A stretch of 64,000 nucleotides of DNA, taken from positions 62,001 through 126,000 of the forward strand of contig JALBYF010000006.1 of NCBI GenBank assembly GCA_023212725.1, read 5' to 3'. The notes under the pieces are model-generated. The model was not told the origin of the DNA, searched no databases, and saw only the letters and a program-made list of their open reading frames with translations. Source of the stretch: Tranzscheliella williamsii. Its lineage: Eukaryota; Basidiomycota; Ustilaginomycetes; Ustilaginales; Ustilaginaceae. The translations under genes were made by a program, and so were the position numbers. Below are positions 41,109-53,379 of this stretch, one piece after another (positions within the stretch are counted from its first letter, which is position 1; every line of letters starts with the position of its first letter).

Positions 41109-42160
41109 GTTGAGGCTCGCCAGAGGTACTGTTACCGGTGTGATGGACGATACAAGGGTGGTGAAAACTTTGGACCGGATGAACCTGACAACCGTCTAGC
41201 CTGATCCACATCCTGTTCTTCTGTCGGTCGGCAACGATGTCACTCTGCTGCGCTGACTGATCATCGCGAATGAGCCACAGCGACACAAGTGGAGTATGAC
41301 TTTTATCTTGCATACCCGCAGCTGTCCGAACGAGCCCTGCGTCGCCGCTCCAAGTTTGAAAGCCTTGTTCGCTGCGTGAGTGCGTCCCGCCATCCCAACA
41401 AGCTTCAGCGCTGTACGTATCGGCACCTTCAGAGAGTAATCTAGGATTCTCCTTTGTATTGCCGCCAAGCTTGAGCTTAAATCTAACATATGGCTCGTTG
41501 TAAGTGATTGAATGCACGCTGCACAACGACGACACCAAGTTGGTGCGCAGAGACGACCAACCCGGTCTTCCCGATTTGCACGCTGAACACAAAAGCGTAG
41601 TGGGGTCGTGCAAATGAGGAGCTTCAGCTTCGTCGTCCATCAGCGAATGCTCATCAGCATCCTTGGAAGGCTGTTGGCCTCACAAGAAGCGCCTTAGGAC
41701 AGTGCTTCAACTGTGATCATCCTTCAGCGAAAAATATCCCCAAAAGCCTGAAGGAGGGAAGCATCAAATGTACGAGTAGGCGGGAAAGGGTCGTGTTAGT
41801 TGAAAGGCGGGTTCGTTGGCATTATTTCCCAGATAATCATGTGATTGCTGTGCGAGGAAGCGGCCAACCCGACTATGCTTCTACGCCCTTGGGGAAGTAG
41901 CCTTCGAGCCTGTCAAGCGACGTCTATTTCCGGCTAGTTTTGAATTTTCAGATGCAGAGCACAATACTTGTTGCATCTTGGCCTGTAAAGCGACGACGAA
42001 CACCGCCTCTTAGCACGCTTGAGCGCCTCACCGCTACGATCCGCACGGCTCGCTTCCGACAACGATACCCACGAATGTAATCGGAGACGTCTGCTTGCCG
42101 GGTGCGCCGACGGCCAAGCCAAGCAAACTGTTCCATGCAGTTGCTGATGATAGCGTCGAC
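41109..42160. promoter_or_regulatory. Divergent region OBAP / Zn2Cys6 gene
   Basis: About 1.05 kb. An open minus-strand frame runs from ATG 41640 into the OBAP gene in another frame; its content looks random. The part next to the regulator is AT-richer (TTGAATTTTCAGATG at ~41940). No motif called with confidence. Confidence 0.45.
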
Positions 42161-44956
42161 ATGACCGACCCCTCTTTCTCGACGAAGCATCGCCGCGATA
42201 GCAGCCCTTTCATCACAATCACCTCGGGCAAGCGTACCTCGATACAGTGTGATGATCGCGTCCAATTGTCGACTGCTTCCGCAGCAGCTGCGCCGATATC
42301 ACACTACGCGCATACGCCACCGCAGATTCACTCATGGCCTATCTCGTTACAGTTGCCATCATCGCTCCCGCTGCCCCCATCCGTCCAAGCGCCTCTGCAT
42401 CAGCTGGTTCCCGAACAGCAGCTTCAGCTCGCCAACATTCACAATTATACACCATCCTGCTCCCGTTGTCGCCTGAAGAAGCTCAAGTGCGATACCAACC
42501 TGCCATGCAATCAGTGTTCCGCCAAAGACATTGCACACGCCTGTCGAAAGGATCCTAGGGTTCCTCGGGGCCGGAAGCGTCAGAAGCCAGAGAGCAGCCG
42601 CAGCGAGCTTAGTAAACCTGAACAGGAGATTGCAGCTCTCAAGAAGCGCATTAGGGAACTCGAAAACATTGTCACCCACCCATCCAAGTCCCGCTCACCT
42701 TCCCAATCTACCATTCAGCCATCTAGCAGCGATCGACTTAAGCATAATGCCTCAGCGCAATCCAACGGCATGGGCACTAGCTCAAGGGGTTCCGCTACCA
42801 CAGCGCCTTCGGAGGTAGGCGGCAAGGGTTCCCAAGGCCGCTTCAGCCCGACCCCTCTATCTGCCGACTCCGATGACGAAGACACCGGCGAGGCTGGCAG
42901 AACGCTAGTCACTCTCGAAAAGCTGGCCGCTTCCGATCCCCGTGTCGGCGAACCGGGTCACGGCAGCAGCATGAACAAACAGATCAATAATGTACGGCAC
43001 GCTCAAATCTCGCGAGATGCACCCAATCTCTACTACAATCGTCCCTCGGTGCTGCAAGAGCGCATTGAAATGCTACAGCAAGCAAAGGCTCTGATACCCG
43101 ATCGACTAGTGTCCGATGAACTAATTGCCACGTTCAATCTGCGTTGCCACAGTCTTGTTGGTCATATCATTCATATGCCAAGCTTTAAAGCCGACATGGA
43201 GCTTCTGCACACAGCTTCGGTGGAAGAGTTGCTAACATCGCCACTCGATATGTATGACTTGGCCCGCTACTTTATGGTATTACGCCTCGGTATGCGCTTC
43301 TACCCCTGGAAGACCAGCATGTTCAACGACACCAATCGGCCCGAATTCATTGCCACCGATGCGCTCAAGAACCGAGGCGATGATATCTCGCAACACTGGC
43401 GCAGCCTGGCCAAAAGGGCACTCGCTGCCGATCGCATCTTCAGCCTTGGTTCGCTCAAAGCTATTCAGTCAGCCCTGCTTATGATTCTGGACGGACGCGA
43501 CGACCCAGCCTACTTGCGTATGCTCCTCCGTATCTCGCTCCAAACCGCTCTCGACATGGGACTTCATCGTATGGACAGGGCCATGCCATCCAACCTACAT
43601 CCAGAGGAGGATATCGTCCGGCTTGAAACAGGCGTACGAATATGGTGGTACCTCGTTGTCAAAGACTGGTGCTCTGCCCAACGTGAAGGTGCCTACAACG
43701 TTCATCCCGCCCAGATGACGACGCGTAAACCGCTGCATACAAACGATGAGCGCCTCTCCGAAGGTCGCACCGACGAATTCCCCTTTGAAGAGCACTGTGA
43801 GATGAGCTACACCTTGTGCCAGATCCAGCTGGCCAATATCATGCGGGAAAGCATTGACCTTAGAAACGAACAGAGCGCGCTCGGAGGCTCGTACGATGCC
43901 ATTTCTCCGACTAACAAGAAGCTGCTGCAATCGAAGCTCGAGTCGTTCCTCAACGAAGATCTGCCTGCTTTCTTCCGCCTGGACAGCACTCTGATGACTC
44001 CGGGTATCCTTGCCGTCAGGCGGTGCCTGCTCCATCAACAAACCTTCGACGTGCTATTGAAGTTGAATCGCAAAAGTCTGGCAACGTATAGCGAGCGCAA
44101 AACCTGTACGTTGCTAGCTGAGCAGATCGTTTCGTCGCAGAAGCTGCTTCGGAGTGTCTGCCCCGTTATCGATGGGTTCTGGGTCAACTCTCTGCACCTC
44201 TTCGGCGCCACCTTGACTCTGACAATCTCGCTACTTCTCGACGAGAACCCGCAGACCGAGGTACGCAATGAGCGCCGAAAGAAATTGCAAGCGGCCCTCT
44301 CGCTTATGCGCGAAACGCCTGGATCCGATCGGGGAAGTCGCATTATTGAAACGCTGCTGAAGGAGGAAGAGAGGCGCTGGCAAGACGAACAGAGTCCCCA
44401 GTCTCGCTCGCGCCGATCGCAACTAGACCTTGCCACACTGACACGACGCATAGTCGCACAGACGGCGGATCTGGGGCCAATCTCTGGTCCCGCGGCTGGC
44501 TCAGCTGATGCGTCACTACCCGGTACCGGCATGGGTGGCGGCCTTCTGGAGGTGTACCCCGAGGAGACCATTGTACCGGTCTTCGCTTCTTCTTGGGGTA
44601 CGGATCCCTGCGATCCGTGCAATGCTTTGGGCTTCCCCATGGCTGAAGCTGGCACTAGAGACTCAGATTTCCCTTCCTCCCACGCCTCGTATGCGGTGGC
44701 GGAAGAGCCAGCCTCGTTCCGCCCCTACGAATACAGCCTGCGCCCTTGGCAAGAGCCGGCACAGCGCACTCCTGCTCCACCTTCCAGCCTACCGCCGAGC
44801 CAGCAAAATCACTTTTGGGACTGGGCGCTACGCCAGGGCGGCTCTCTGCAGGACGGCCTGCCCTACTCGAATGCTGCCGCGTTGGTCGACACGCGGGCCT
44901 CGAGGCCCCAAGAACGCGACGCTGCCGCCCTGAATCCTACCCACCCCAGACGCTGA
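42161..44956 (+). CDS. Zn2Cys6 transcription factor with fungal-specific regulatory domain
   Basis: One exon encodes 931 residues from ATG 42161; the frame is open 22 codons upstream but only from TTG. The zinc cluster is exact, with Cys at 100, 103, 110, 116, 119 and 128 (spacing 2-6-5-2-8) and basic RLKKLK between the second and third. RGRKRQKPE and a short coiled coil (EQEIAALKKRIRELENIV) for dimerisation follow. The middle (~330-650) is the fungal-specific TF domain: LRCHSLVGHIIHMPSF, YFMVLRLGMRFYPW, LRISLQTALDMGLHR. The tail is Ser/Pro/Gln-rich, as in activation regions. Such proteins bind CGG half-sites; the target pathway is not deducible here. Confidence 0.93.
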   Translation: MTDPSFSTKHRRDSSPFITITSGKRTSIQCDDRVQLSTASAAAAPISHYAHTPPQIHSWPISLQLPSSLPLPPSVQAPLHQLVPEQQLQLANIHNYTPSCSRCRLKKLKCDTNLPCNQCSAKDIAHACRKDPRVPRGRKRQKPESSRSELSKPEQEIAALKKRIRELENIVTHPSKSRSPSQSTIQPSSSDRLKHNASAQSNGMGTSSRGSATTAPSEVGGKGSQGRFSPTPLSADSDDEDTGEAGRTLVTLEKLAASDPRVGEPGHGSSMNKQINNVRHAQISRDAPNLYYNRPSVLQERIEMLQQAKALIPDRLVSDELIATFNLRCHSLVGHIIHMPSFKADMELLHTASVEELLTSPLDMYDLARYFMVLRLGMRFYPWKTSMFNDTNRPEFIATDALKNRGDDISQHWRSLAKRALAADRIFSLGSLKAIQSALLMILDGRDDPAYLRMLLRISLQTALDMGLHRMDRAMPSNLHPEEDIVRLETGVRIWWYLVVKDWCSAQREGAYNVHPAQMTTRKPLHTNDERLSEGRTDEFPFEEHCEMSYTLCQIQLANIMRESIDLRNEQSALGGSYDAISPTNKKLLQSKLESFLNEDLPAFFRLDSTLMTPGILAVRRCLLHQQTFDVLLKLNRKSLATYSERKTCTLLAEQIVSSQKLLRSVCPVIDGFWVNSLHLFGATLTLTISLLLDENPQTEVRNERRKKLQAALSLMRETPGSDRGSRIIETLLKEEERRWQDEQSPQSRSRRSQLDLATLTRRIVAQTADLGPISGPAAGSADASLPGTGMGGGLLEVYPEETIVPVFASSWGTDPCDPCNALGFPMAEAGTRDSDFPSSHASYAVAEEPASFRPYEYSLRPWQEPAQRTPAPPSSLPPSQQNHFWDWALRQGGSLQDGLPYSNAAALVDTRASRPQERDAAALNPTHPRR

Positions 44957-45423
44957 TACCCCTCTCCGCTGCGCGGCTGCTCTACTGTATCCTCCTCGCT
45001 CCCAGCCATTACGTGCCGATCGCCTCTCCACGCATTATTTTCGTGTGCTCTGTCACCGTTGTACTCTACGCCTTCCCGACACCCGCCGCTTGCCTTTCTA
45101 GCATGTTTCTTAGTTGGTTTACATCGGCTTGCTAGTGTGAGGCCACTGTCCCGCGCTTGCCTGTGGCTGACGCCGTGGTGCGCCGCTTGTGGGTCTGCGG
45201 TGCGGAGCCGCACGCGCCAACCAATGGCACACGCACAGACACAGAGCTGCGGACAGGGCGTCACGGGAGCCGGCGGGCAGGAGTCAATAGCGGCGCGCGA
45301 GATACATGGCCGGCGGGTGGGTCGGTAGTGGAGGGCAACGAGCGAGACAGACCAAGCGGCTCTGTAGCGGGGAGAGTTGGTACGGGAGAGGAGGTACAAC
45401 GTGGCGGGCGGGGGGTGCGGGGA
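44957..45423. other. Convergent 3' region Zn2Cys6 gene / MUG70
   Basis: About 470 bases between two stop codons. Nothing recognised; G-rich on the plus strand towards MUG70. Confidence 0.5.
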
Positions 45424-47802
45424 CTATCGGGCGTTTCCGCCGCGGGTGAGGGCGACAGCGGCGAGGACGGCGACGCCGAGGAAGCCGATGGCGGCAGGGA
45501 GGGCGAGGTCTTTGGGGAGGACGCCGAAGAGGAGCTCCTCGTCGGCGGGGCGCGCGCGGGCGGCCTTCTTCGGCAGCGCCCTGCGCGCGGCGTCCACATC
45601 GCTGGCAGCGTCGCCGGCCTCCCTCTCCTCCTCCTCGGCAACACTTTGCAGCTGCGCCTCGATGCTCTCGCGCGCCTGCTGCCGCTTCTTGGCACCCAGC
45701 GAGCCGGACGTAATTGTGCCAGGCACCGCAGCGGCGGCACTCACCCGCGCCGCCGCCTCCTCCCACCCCCGCCCGCCCTGCAGCAGCAGCACCACCCGGT
45801 CCCGCCCCTGCTTGCGCGCCACCTTAACAGCATCCTGCACATCGCCATCAGCAGTGATCAACACCACATCGTCCTCGTCATCGGTATAGGCAAGCTGGAA
45901 ATCGTTCGGATCGGGCACCTCGGCGCCGGACACACCGTTGGTCCCGCCAGAGACAGAGTGGCGCTCCCCACCCAGCTCGGCGTCTTCGCCGGCGCCGTGC
46001 GTGTTGTATGCCGAGACAGCTGGGGTACCATAACTGGGTGCAGGCTCGAAGAAAGGATCACCACCAAGCTTGATGCACACGATCTCTCGGATTGTCTCGT
46101 AGTTGTCGTAACGCGCCTGGAATCGGTGCGTCCTACCTGAAGGCGTCACAAACTTGAAGAGATAGGTTCCGTCGTCGGCCTCAACGGCGGCAGACGAAGG
46201 GATGCCGATGGCACTGGCTCCGTCGTCGCCATGGAGCGGCTGTCCAACCGCGCTAGCCGAGTCGTTCGGATGCAGATCTGATGAGATGTCGGCGATGCCA
46301 CCGATCTTGCTCGGGGTAGCAGGCTCAAACTGGCTCTCAGACTGTCGCATGCTGCCAGAGACAGCGGACTCGTCATCGCCAGCAACCGAGTTGGACTGCC
46401 CGAACGAGTTCCAGAATCGGTTCCACATGGGTCCACCGGCTGAGCCGTCTCCGTTGGCTTGCTCATCGTTCATACTGTTGATCTGTTCTAGTGTAGCGTA
46501 GGTGAGCTTGAGCACGTCGACAACGCCCACAAGCCGGCTGTCGACATCCACCACGGGCAGGTTGAGATATCGTCCATCGTGCATTTTTCGCAGAGCCGCC
46601 TGGATGGTCAACGAAGGAGGGGCTGTGTCGGGATGAGGCGTCATGACCCGCACGACCGAGCAGCTTTTCGGGTCGAGCCCGGCAGCGATGACTCGAAGCA
46701 CCACGTCCTTTGAGGTGAAGATGCCGGCAATCTTTCCGGTAACGGCTCCTCCTCCGCCAATCTGACCGGTGCCAGGACCGCCAGACGATTCCATGACGCA
46801 TACGGCGGTAGTGTGATGCTCCTTCATCAATCTAGCGGCTTCGCGGACGGTGGTTCGGACGCCTACGCAGCACGGCAGCGTCCTCGAGTCGAGAATAGTG
46901 GTCAGATCCGGGATGCTCATCTTCATCCGCAGGGCTTCGATGTACTGGAGCATGGCCTGCTGAGGCCCTGCTGAGCCGCCCCACTCGCTCTGCACACCCT
47001 CGAGGGCGTTGTAGAGCTTCTGTGAAGAGCCATGGGCGCGTTCTAGCTTCTCCAGAGCTTCGTAAAAGACCTTGGCAATGTCTAGCAGACCCACGACATC
47101 GCCATCTTCGTTGCATACGGGCAGGTGGCGGAATCCACGAGTGACCATGGTATTGAGGGCCTCGGTAGCTGAGGTGGTGTCGCGGGTGACCATGGGCGAG
47201 CGGGTCATGATGGCGGATACAGGAGTGTTGCGTGCGTCCAAACCGGCAGAGACGACGCGAAACGCAAGATCCTTGGCGGTGAAGATACCGGCGAGGTGCT
47301 CTTCGTCATCGACGACGAGGACACAGTCGGTGCGCTTAGCAGCGCAGAGCTGACTGGCATCGGCAACGCTGATCGATTGCGGGACGGTCAGGGCAGGGAG
47401 TGGACGGAGAGCGGAGACGGTTCCAGCGGCAGCCACCGGCGGCCTGGCGGTGCGCTTGTTTCGTCGTGAAGAAACGGGCGTGCCGGGCTTGCCAGATTTG
47501 CGTTGTAGCTCGCCCTCGATCTTCTTGCGAATCGCCTGCCGAAAGGCGAGATGAGTCGAGCCCAGAGGCAAGTGCCATGGTTAGACAACACTTGGTAAGT
47601 CAAGGCACGGACACTAGTAGAAGCTTACCTCATCTCGCTTGCTCTGCCTCTTTCGAGTGTCAGTAGCGTCTTTAAAGCTGCTTGTGCTGCTCATGTTAGC
47701 CGCTGAGGTAGGTCGTGGTAGATTGGTAGACTGTTGGAGGGGCCTGGAATGATGGATCGACGAATCTTCCTCGGGTCGTATAGGCAGAGGAATGCGGGAC
47801 AT
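45424..47802 (-). CDS. MUG70: CBS and PB1 domain tail-anchored protein, MUG70 type, two exons
   Basis: Exons are 47629-47802 and 45424-47535, giving 761 residues. GAG/GTAAGC and TTTCGGCAG/GCG join KRQSKRDE to AIRKKIEGELQRK, restoring the family's basic leader. Four CBS units follow (pairs at ~110-223 and ~273-400, with HLAGIFTAKDLAFRVVSAGLD and GIFTSKDVVLRVIAAGLDP). A PB1 domain lies at ~515-640 (YLFKFVTPSGRTHRF ... LAYTDDEDDVVLITADGDVQDAV) with a Gly/Ser insert. A single hydrophobic helix at ~740-757 lies just before RGGNAR, as in tail-anchored proteins. CBS pairs bind adenosyl ligands in many proteins. The fission-yeast homologue is named only for meiotic up-regulation; the function is unknown. 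Confidence 0.85.
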
Positions 47803-48513
47803 TCACGGCAAGGCGACAGCAACGAGTGTCTTCAGAAGCGGTGGAACTGGCGCCGAGCGAGCGAAACGTGATGCTGGACGGGAAAAGATGCAGAGGGAAG
47901 GAAGGCAAGGAGAAGTTATTATCCTTAGAGCCATATTTCAAGGCTGGCAAGCGGCGAGGCGGCGAACGCGAGTTGCAAGTTGCAAGTCCTAAGTGCCGAC
48001 TGCGAGCTAGCCTCGAATCATCTTGACTCGGACGAGCGGTGTTGGTTGTGATCTTTTACGTCTTAAGCTTGCCCGCTCGAACGCGTCAGTCTATAGACCA
48101 AACAAGGGCATCAACTGGCGAGTGCTTGTTTCAAGCACCAAACCAAAATAACACCCGCTCTGTAAACAACTTTTGAGCACTGTCTACGTTAGGCACGCGT
48201 ATCCAGCTGTCCTCGAATGCTAAGTGACTGGCGAGTGTTGATCGTACAACCCATCGGGCGTGAGATACAAGACGCGTAATCTATCGCCTCGAATCTAACA
48301 TGAGCTCTTTTCTCAATATTGTGACTTCTTCTCATTCGGCTTCCGGGAATCAAGTCATAATTGCTGTACGCTCGAGCCTTGACTTTTCTGCCATTGCCCT
48401 AACTCAAACTGCTTTCTGCTCAGTCTTTGCAAACCAGGAAATCGACGCGGCAGTGTTCCTCACACTCCAGTCACATCGGGCTCACCTCTATACTAGCGAC
48501 AAAGAGGAACATC
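47803..48513. promoter_or_regulatory. Divergent promoter region MUG70 / DRG1
   Basis: About 710 bases. One ACGCGT at 48271-48276 lies ~240 bases before DRG1. Short frames only. Confidence 0.4.
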
Positions 48514-49785
48514 ATGGGCGCTGCGGAGAAGATCAAAGAGCTCGAAGATGAGGTTGCCAGAACACAGAAGAACAAGGCCACCGAGTAAGTCTAGGTCTAG
48601 TCTCCCTCTTTTCTTTAGTATGGCGATTAGTGCCTGGCCACCCCTTGCTCACCCTTTCTCGTTATCTATGCGACTGCAGATACCATCTTGGCCAACTTCG
48701 AGCCAAGATAGCAAAACTAAGGCATGAGCTCCTTGAACCACCGAAAAAGTCGGGCAAGCCAGGAGAGGGCTTCGATGTGATGAAGTCCGGCGATGCCCGA
48801 GTCGCCCTCATCGGCTTCCCCTCGGTTGGTAAATCCAGCTTTCTCTCTCAAGTCACTGATACCAAGTCGGAAGCTGCAGCCTATGAATTCACCACCTTAA
48901 CCTGTCAGCCTGGTGTCCTCGAGTACGAAGGTGCTAAAATTCAGATTCTCGATCTTCCCGGTATCATCGAGGGCGCCTCGGAAGGCAAGGGTAGAGGTCG
49001 CCAGGTGGTATCCGTGGCAAAGACTGCAGACATGATCATTGTAAGCTGGCTTCCGTCAACAATACTGAGCCGTGTCCATTGCCTAACCACTCTACTGGCT
49101 GCCGCCATTACAGATCATGTTGGATGCCACTAAGCCGGACACGCATAGGGCCTTGCTCGAAAGAGAGTTGGAAGCGGTTGGCATTCGGTTGAATAAAACC
49201 AAGCCTGATGTGGTTTTGCGCAAGAAGAATGCGGGCGGTATCGTCATCACCAAGGCGATGGGGCTGAATCTAACCAAGATCGACGAGAAGATGATCCGCT
49301 CTATCCTACAAGGATACAAAATGCACAACACCGACGTCATGTTGAGAGAAGATATCACCGTTGACGAATACATCGATGTCGTTCTAGGGACCCGCAACTA
49401 CACACCATGTCTATACGTCTACAACAAGATCGACAGCATCAGCATGGAGCAGATGGACAAGCTCGCAAGGCAACCCAATTCGGTAGTCATCTCTGTACAA
49501 AGCGAACTCAACCTGGACTATCTCAAGGATGTCATGTGGGATCAGCTCGGAATGAACCGTATCTATACTAAAAAACGAGGCGAACGACCCGATCTTTCGG
49601 ACCCTCTGGTCGTTCGTAAAGGTGCTACCATCGAACATGTCTGCCATCAAGTTCACAGAGCTTTGGTGGACAAGTTCAAATATGCGCTCGTATATGGCAA
49701 GAGCAGCAAGTTCCCCACTAGCCAAAAGGTCGGCCTAAACCATGTCGTCGCTGCGGACGATGTGGTCAGTATTTTTACTAAATAA
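48514..49785 (+). CDS. RBG1: Developmentally regulated GTP-binding protein DRG1 / Rbg1, three exons
   Basis: Exons are 48514-48584, 48680-49040 and 49114-49785, giving 367 residues, exactly the human DRG1 length. The joins restore [18 protein letters not shown] and [14 protein letters not shown]. The motifs are G1 GFPSVGKSS (69-77), switch YEFTTLTC, G3 DLPG (115-118) followed by [16 protein letters not shown], and G4 NKID (248-251). A C-terminal TGS domain covers ~293-366 ([28 protein letters not shown]). An S5D2L-type insert splits the G domain, as in the family. Rbg1 binds translating ribosomes with its partner Tma46/DFRP1 and helps resolve stalls. Confidence 0.95.
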
Positions 49786-50456
49786 GAACCACACAACCCT
49801 CACATTTCCTTCACTCGGTCCCTCACCTTCTCTTACGCATCTTGTACTTATATCTGTGCGGTATCCGTTTGACCGTGTCCCTCTTCTGTAAGCTTCCATA
49901 TGTTTGCCCGATGTCGTGGATGACCACACTCTATGGGCGCTTAGTATGATGCAAAGCTGCCGTGGCGCAGTCGTATGTGCATGCAAGTGAGCAGGCAAAG
50001 AAAGGGAAAGAAAAAGAAAAGCACAAAAAAAGCACAAAAAATCGCGTGGAAATTCTTCCGAAATCATTCACATGCGTTGCTAAAAGTAAAGGTGGAGTAA
50101 ATACCTTGGCTCTTTTCTTGGTGGCTGAGCAGGAAGATTTTCATGTTTAACACGTCTTTCAAGCATTCGATCCGCATTCGTGTATTACCATCATCTCCAT
50201 CACCACCATCCATCGGCTCGACGCTGCTCGCGCATTCGCTGTGCGCTCGACGTCCACAGCATAGCTCTAGCTCGCGTCAACGGTTGCGCGTCGGTCCGCA
50301 ACTCGTGTACTGACCGACCGTCCATATACATCCGGTGGTGTGCTCACTGCCTGACCGACTTGCCGTCTTTCGCAACGCTCGCTCTCCTGTCCAGCCGCTT
50401 CAAGGCGTTCCGTCGGCCCTTTTCTTGCGATCGGAGCAACTAGGTTATTGCCAACG
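49786..50456. other. DRG1 3' region / MEX67 promoter
   Basis: About 670 bases. A strongly purine-rich, A-rich tract lies at 49993-50042, with two AAAGCACAAAAAA-like units. A CAT/CCA-rich stretch follows at ~50180-50215. No gene seen. Confidence 0.5.
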
Positions 50457-52757
50457 ATGTCGAGGAAAGGTGGTCGCTCGGGCCATTCTATTGCAGGCAC
50501 TGCGCTTCGTAACGCGGGGCTGGTGGATGGAGACGTCGGAATGCGAGACGCTGCTGGACCCAGCAGAAGTAGGAACCGTGGATCTGGCGGTAGGAGGGGA
50601 GACAGATCCTCCGGCAGCAATGCATCAAACAGCGTAAGTAACACCCAATACTCTAATTTGCTGATCTCGTTTAGACAGGGATCCACAACATGGCTGCATC
50701 GGCCGCCGACAGACCTGCAGTGTCAGACCGTCGCTGACTTCTGCCGTAATCATATTACATCGCGCTTTCTCATACACCCATTCTCAAACGCTTGCAATTG
50801 GTTTCGATCTCCTCGTTGCATCTACTTGATCCCTATAGATGCAACTGGATGGTTCCGAGGGCACACTTCAAGGGCGCATTGCCCGACAAAGGGCCAATCC
50901 TCTGGGGAACCGCCCTCAAGGCAAAGGCAAGAAGGCCGCCATCAATGTGAATGACGGACTCAAAGCTGGTAATACCGCGAGTGTTCTCAGGAACATCTCT
51001 TCCTCGAAAGCACAAGGAGGTGGTCGCATTCCAGGCGGTGGCGGTGCCGTCTTCTCTGGTAACGATATGCCCAAGACGCAAAATGTCGTGTCGCTCATCA
51101 GACGTTTCATCGATTCAAGATGGAACTCTGAAGCCAAATTTCTCAATATGGAGGTGAGTAAAAAGGCGGTCATCTCAGCAATCGATGAGACCACGAATGC
51201 TAACCCACATGTGCCCTGATGAACGATCAAACCTTTGATTTCCCGACACAGAATATGCGTGCGGATCCGATCCTGGCAGCAGAAGGCGTCAAGCCTCCGG
51301 GTGTTGCTGGGGCGCCGAAAGAGCTTGGAAACGTAATCTGGAAGCTTTGCTCCGAAACCCACCCGGACGTTGTTACTATCTCTTTAGCTAGCAATGGATT
51401 CCGCAGTCTGGCTCCCGTTAGCTCCCTACCGGCCTACTTTCCGAAGCTTCAGAACCTCTCCTTGGAAAGTAATGAGTTGAACTGGACCAAAGATCTGGAC
51501 ACTTTCGCGTCAAGAAAGAGCAAGCTCACCGATCTCAAAGAGCTGCTTCTTACCGGCAACCCAGTTCACACTAGCGCAGTAACAGCTGGAAACGAAGAGG
51601 GATACCGACGTGAAGTCCTTTCAAAGTTTCCCAAGCTGACGCTTCTAGATCAGAAGCCTGTCACGCCAACTGAATCAGGATTCGCCAACCTAGCCTCAAG
51701 TAAGACCAAGAAGGTCGATGCCGATGCAGCGCAGGTACCATTGCGCAACTTTCCCGTCCCCAACAAGCCCGGCTTTGTGGATGCTGAGGCCGGAGCGATC
51801 ATGCCTGATTTCCTCTCCAAATTCTTCACCATTTACGACAACGACCGAACCGGGCTGAGTGAGGCTTACGCTCCTCTCTCCCAGTTTTCCTACCGCCTCA
51901 ACGTCGTCCCCCCACTACGGGCTCGAGCCGCTGGATTTTTGCATACCATGCCCCACCAGAAGGAGCTCAGCTTCGATCGATACCTAGACCACGGTAATAG
52001 GAACCTCATGAGAGTTCATGCGCCCAAGTTGCGAAACCAGTACCTACATCACGGTCCTGGCTCAATTATTGCTTGTCTCAAAAAACTCCCCAAGACATCA
52101 CATCCACTTACGGACCCGAGCAAGTTTGTGGTGGATGCATGGGTCCTTCCCAACAATGTCATTGGAGCCCGCTTAAAGGGGGAAGAGCGGCCAGAGGCGA
52201 TGCTCTATATCAACGTGCATGGCGAATACGCCGAAGCGCCGAGCCAAGGTATCCGGTCTTTTGACCGGACTTTCGCGGTAGTCCCCGTGATTCCTGGCAG
52301 TGCAGCTGCGAACGCTGGCTGGCCGTGCGTGATTGTCTCGGACCAGCTGGTCGTTCGTCACTACTCGAGTCCGTCTGCATGGTCCCCAGATAGTTGGCCG
52401 AGTGGGGAGATGACTGTTGAACAGACGCAAGCGCTGCAAGCTGCACAGCAACAGTCTCAGCAAGGTCAGCCGCAGCTGCGATCGGTGCAAGTGCAGCCGC
52501 AACAGCCCACACAGCCGCCCGGCAGCATTCCAGCCGCCCTTCCCGGATATCTGCAGAACCTAACGCCCGCGCCGGGCATCAACGAGCAACAGCACAGCTT
52601 GTCGCTGCAACTGGCAGCTCAAACAGGGCTCACTTACCCATTTGCTGTACAATGCCTCCAAGAAAATGGGTGGGACTACAGTATGGCGATGACGAACTTC
52701 CAAAGCCTAAAAGCTAGTAATGCAATCCCTCCTCAGGCGTTCGCGCAGGCCGCATAA
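50457..52757 (+). CDS. MEX67: mRNA export receptor MEX67 (TAP/NXF1 family), three exons
   Basis: Exons are 50457-50633, 50839-51153 and 51252-52757, giving 665 residues. All introns are phase 0 (GTAAGT, GTGAGT donors; TATAG, ACACAG acceptors). The N-terminus is Arg/Gly-rich. Leucine-rich repeats cover ~200-300 (LQNLSLESNEL, LKELLLTGNPV). An NTF2-like domain covers ~345-530 (FLSKFFTIYDNDR...LSEAY, HGEYAEAPSQGIRSFDRTFAVVP). A Gln-rich linker leads to a TAP-C UBA-like domain at ~611-660 (LAAQTGLTYPFAVQCLQENGWDYSMAMTNF). Mex67 pairs with Mtr2 to carry mRNPs through the pore. Exon 2 itself begins with ATG, so a shorter form could start there. Confidence 0.93.
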
Positions 52758-53379
52758 GGCTAGCAGCGGAGGCACCAACGTATCTTGCTACGGAAAAAAG
52801 CCAAAGCCTCCAGTGGGCTGCCAGACGGCGCACGTACTCCGTGCGGTCCCTGTTTGTATCATATCATCACACAATGACAACATTGTTTGAACGCCTAGAG
52901 GCGCTACAACACATCTCCACGCTACTGGATAGTACATATCAGCCTGAAAGCTTGATCACAGCAGTTGCTCTCTGAAGTGCCTCTTCGGCAATCTCGACTA
53001 ATCCTATCACTATATTTTCTTTCTCTGAGGAGCGTGACCGCAAAGAGGAAGCGTATATGGTACTAGGGGTGAAGTCCCGCCGAATGAAGTCTATTGGCCA
53101 GCACACGGATGGCGGCGCCGTCTCGTCGGAATGAAGCCCCACCCTCTAGCCATACCGGGTTCATTCGCCATGCAACGCGGCTCGTGTATTCGTACAGGGG
53201 CCGATGGACGCTGAAGCGTGTCTCCCTTTACGGCTTCCGTCCAAACTAGCCCCGTTGCTGTCAAAGTCAATGTTCCCTAGCAGCGTCCTATCTAATAGGA
53301 GTGAGAGCTCCTGAGTAGCTGCAAGCACAAGCGAACAGCACACCGTACAGCGCTGATCCGTATCTGTTACGGCCGAGGG
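52758..53379. other. Intergenic region MEX67 to secretory-protein gene
   Basis: About 620 bases between plus-strand genes. No coding frame of note; a TATCATATCATCACACAATG stretch at ~52858 is AT-rich. Promoter content unknown. Confidence 0.45.

Noticed and set aside
40471..41640. 389-codon minus-strand frame overlapping the OBAP gene
   Set aside because: It has an ATG start but no recognisable content. Its 3' two thirds are the OBAP gene read out of frame.
45157..46140. 327-codon plus-strand frame opposite MUG70
   Set aside because: Shadow of the MUG70 coding strand; composition is not protein-like.
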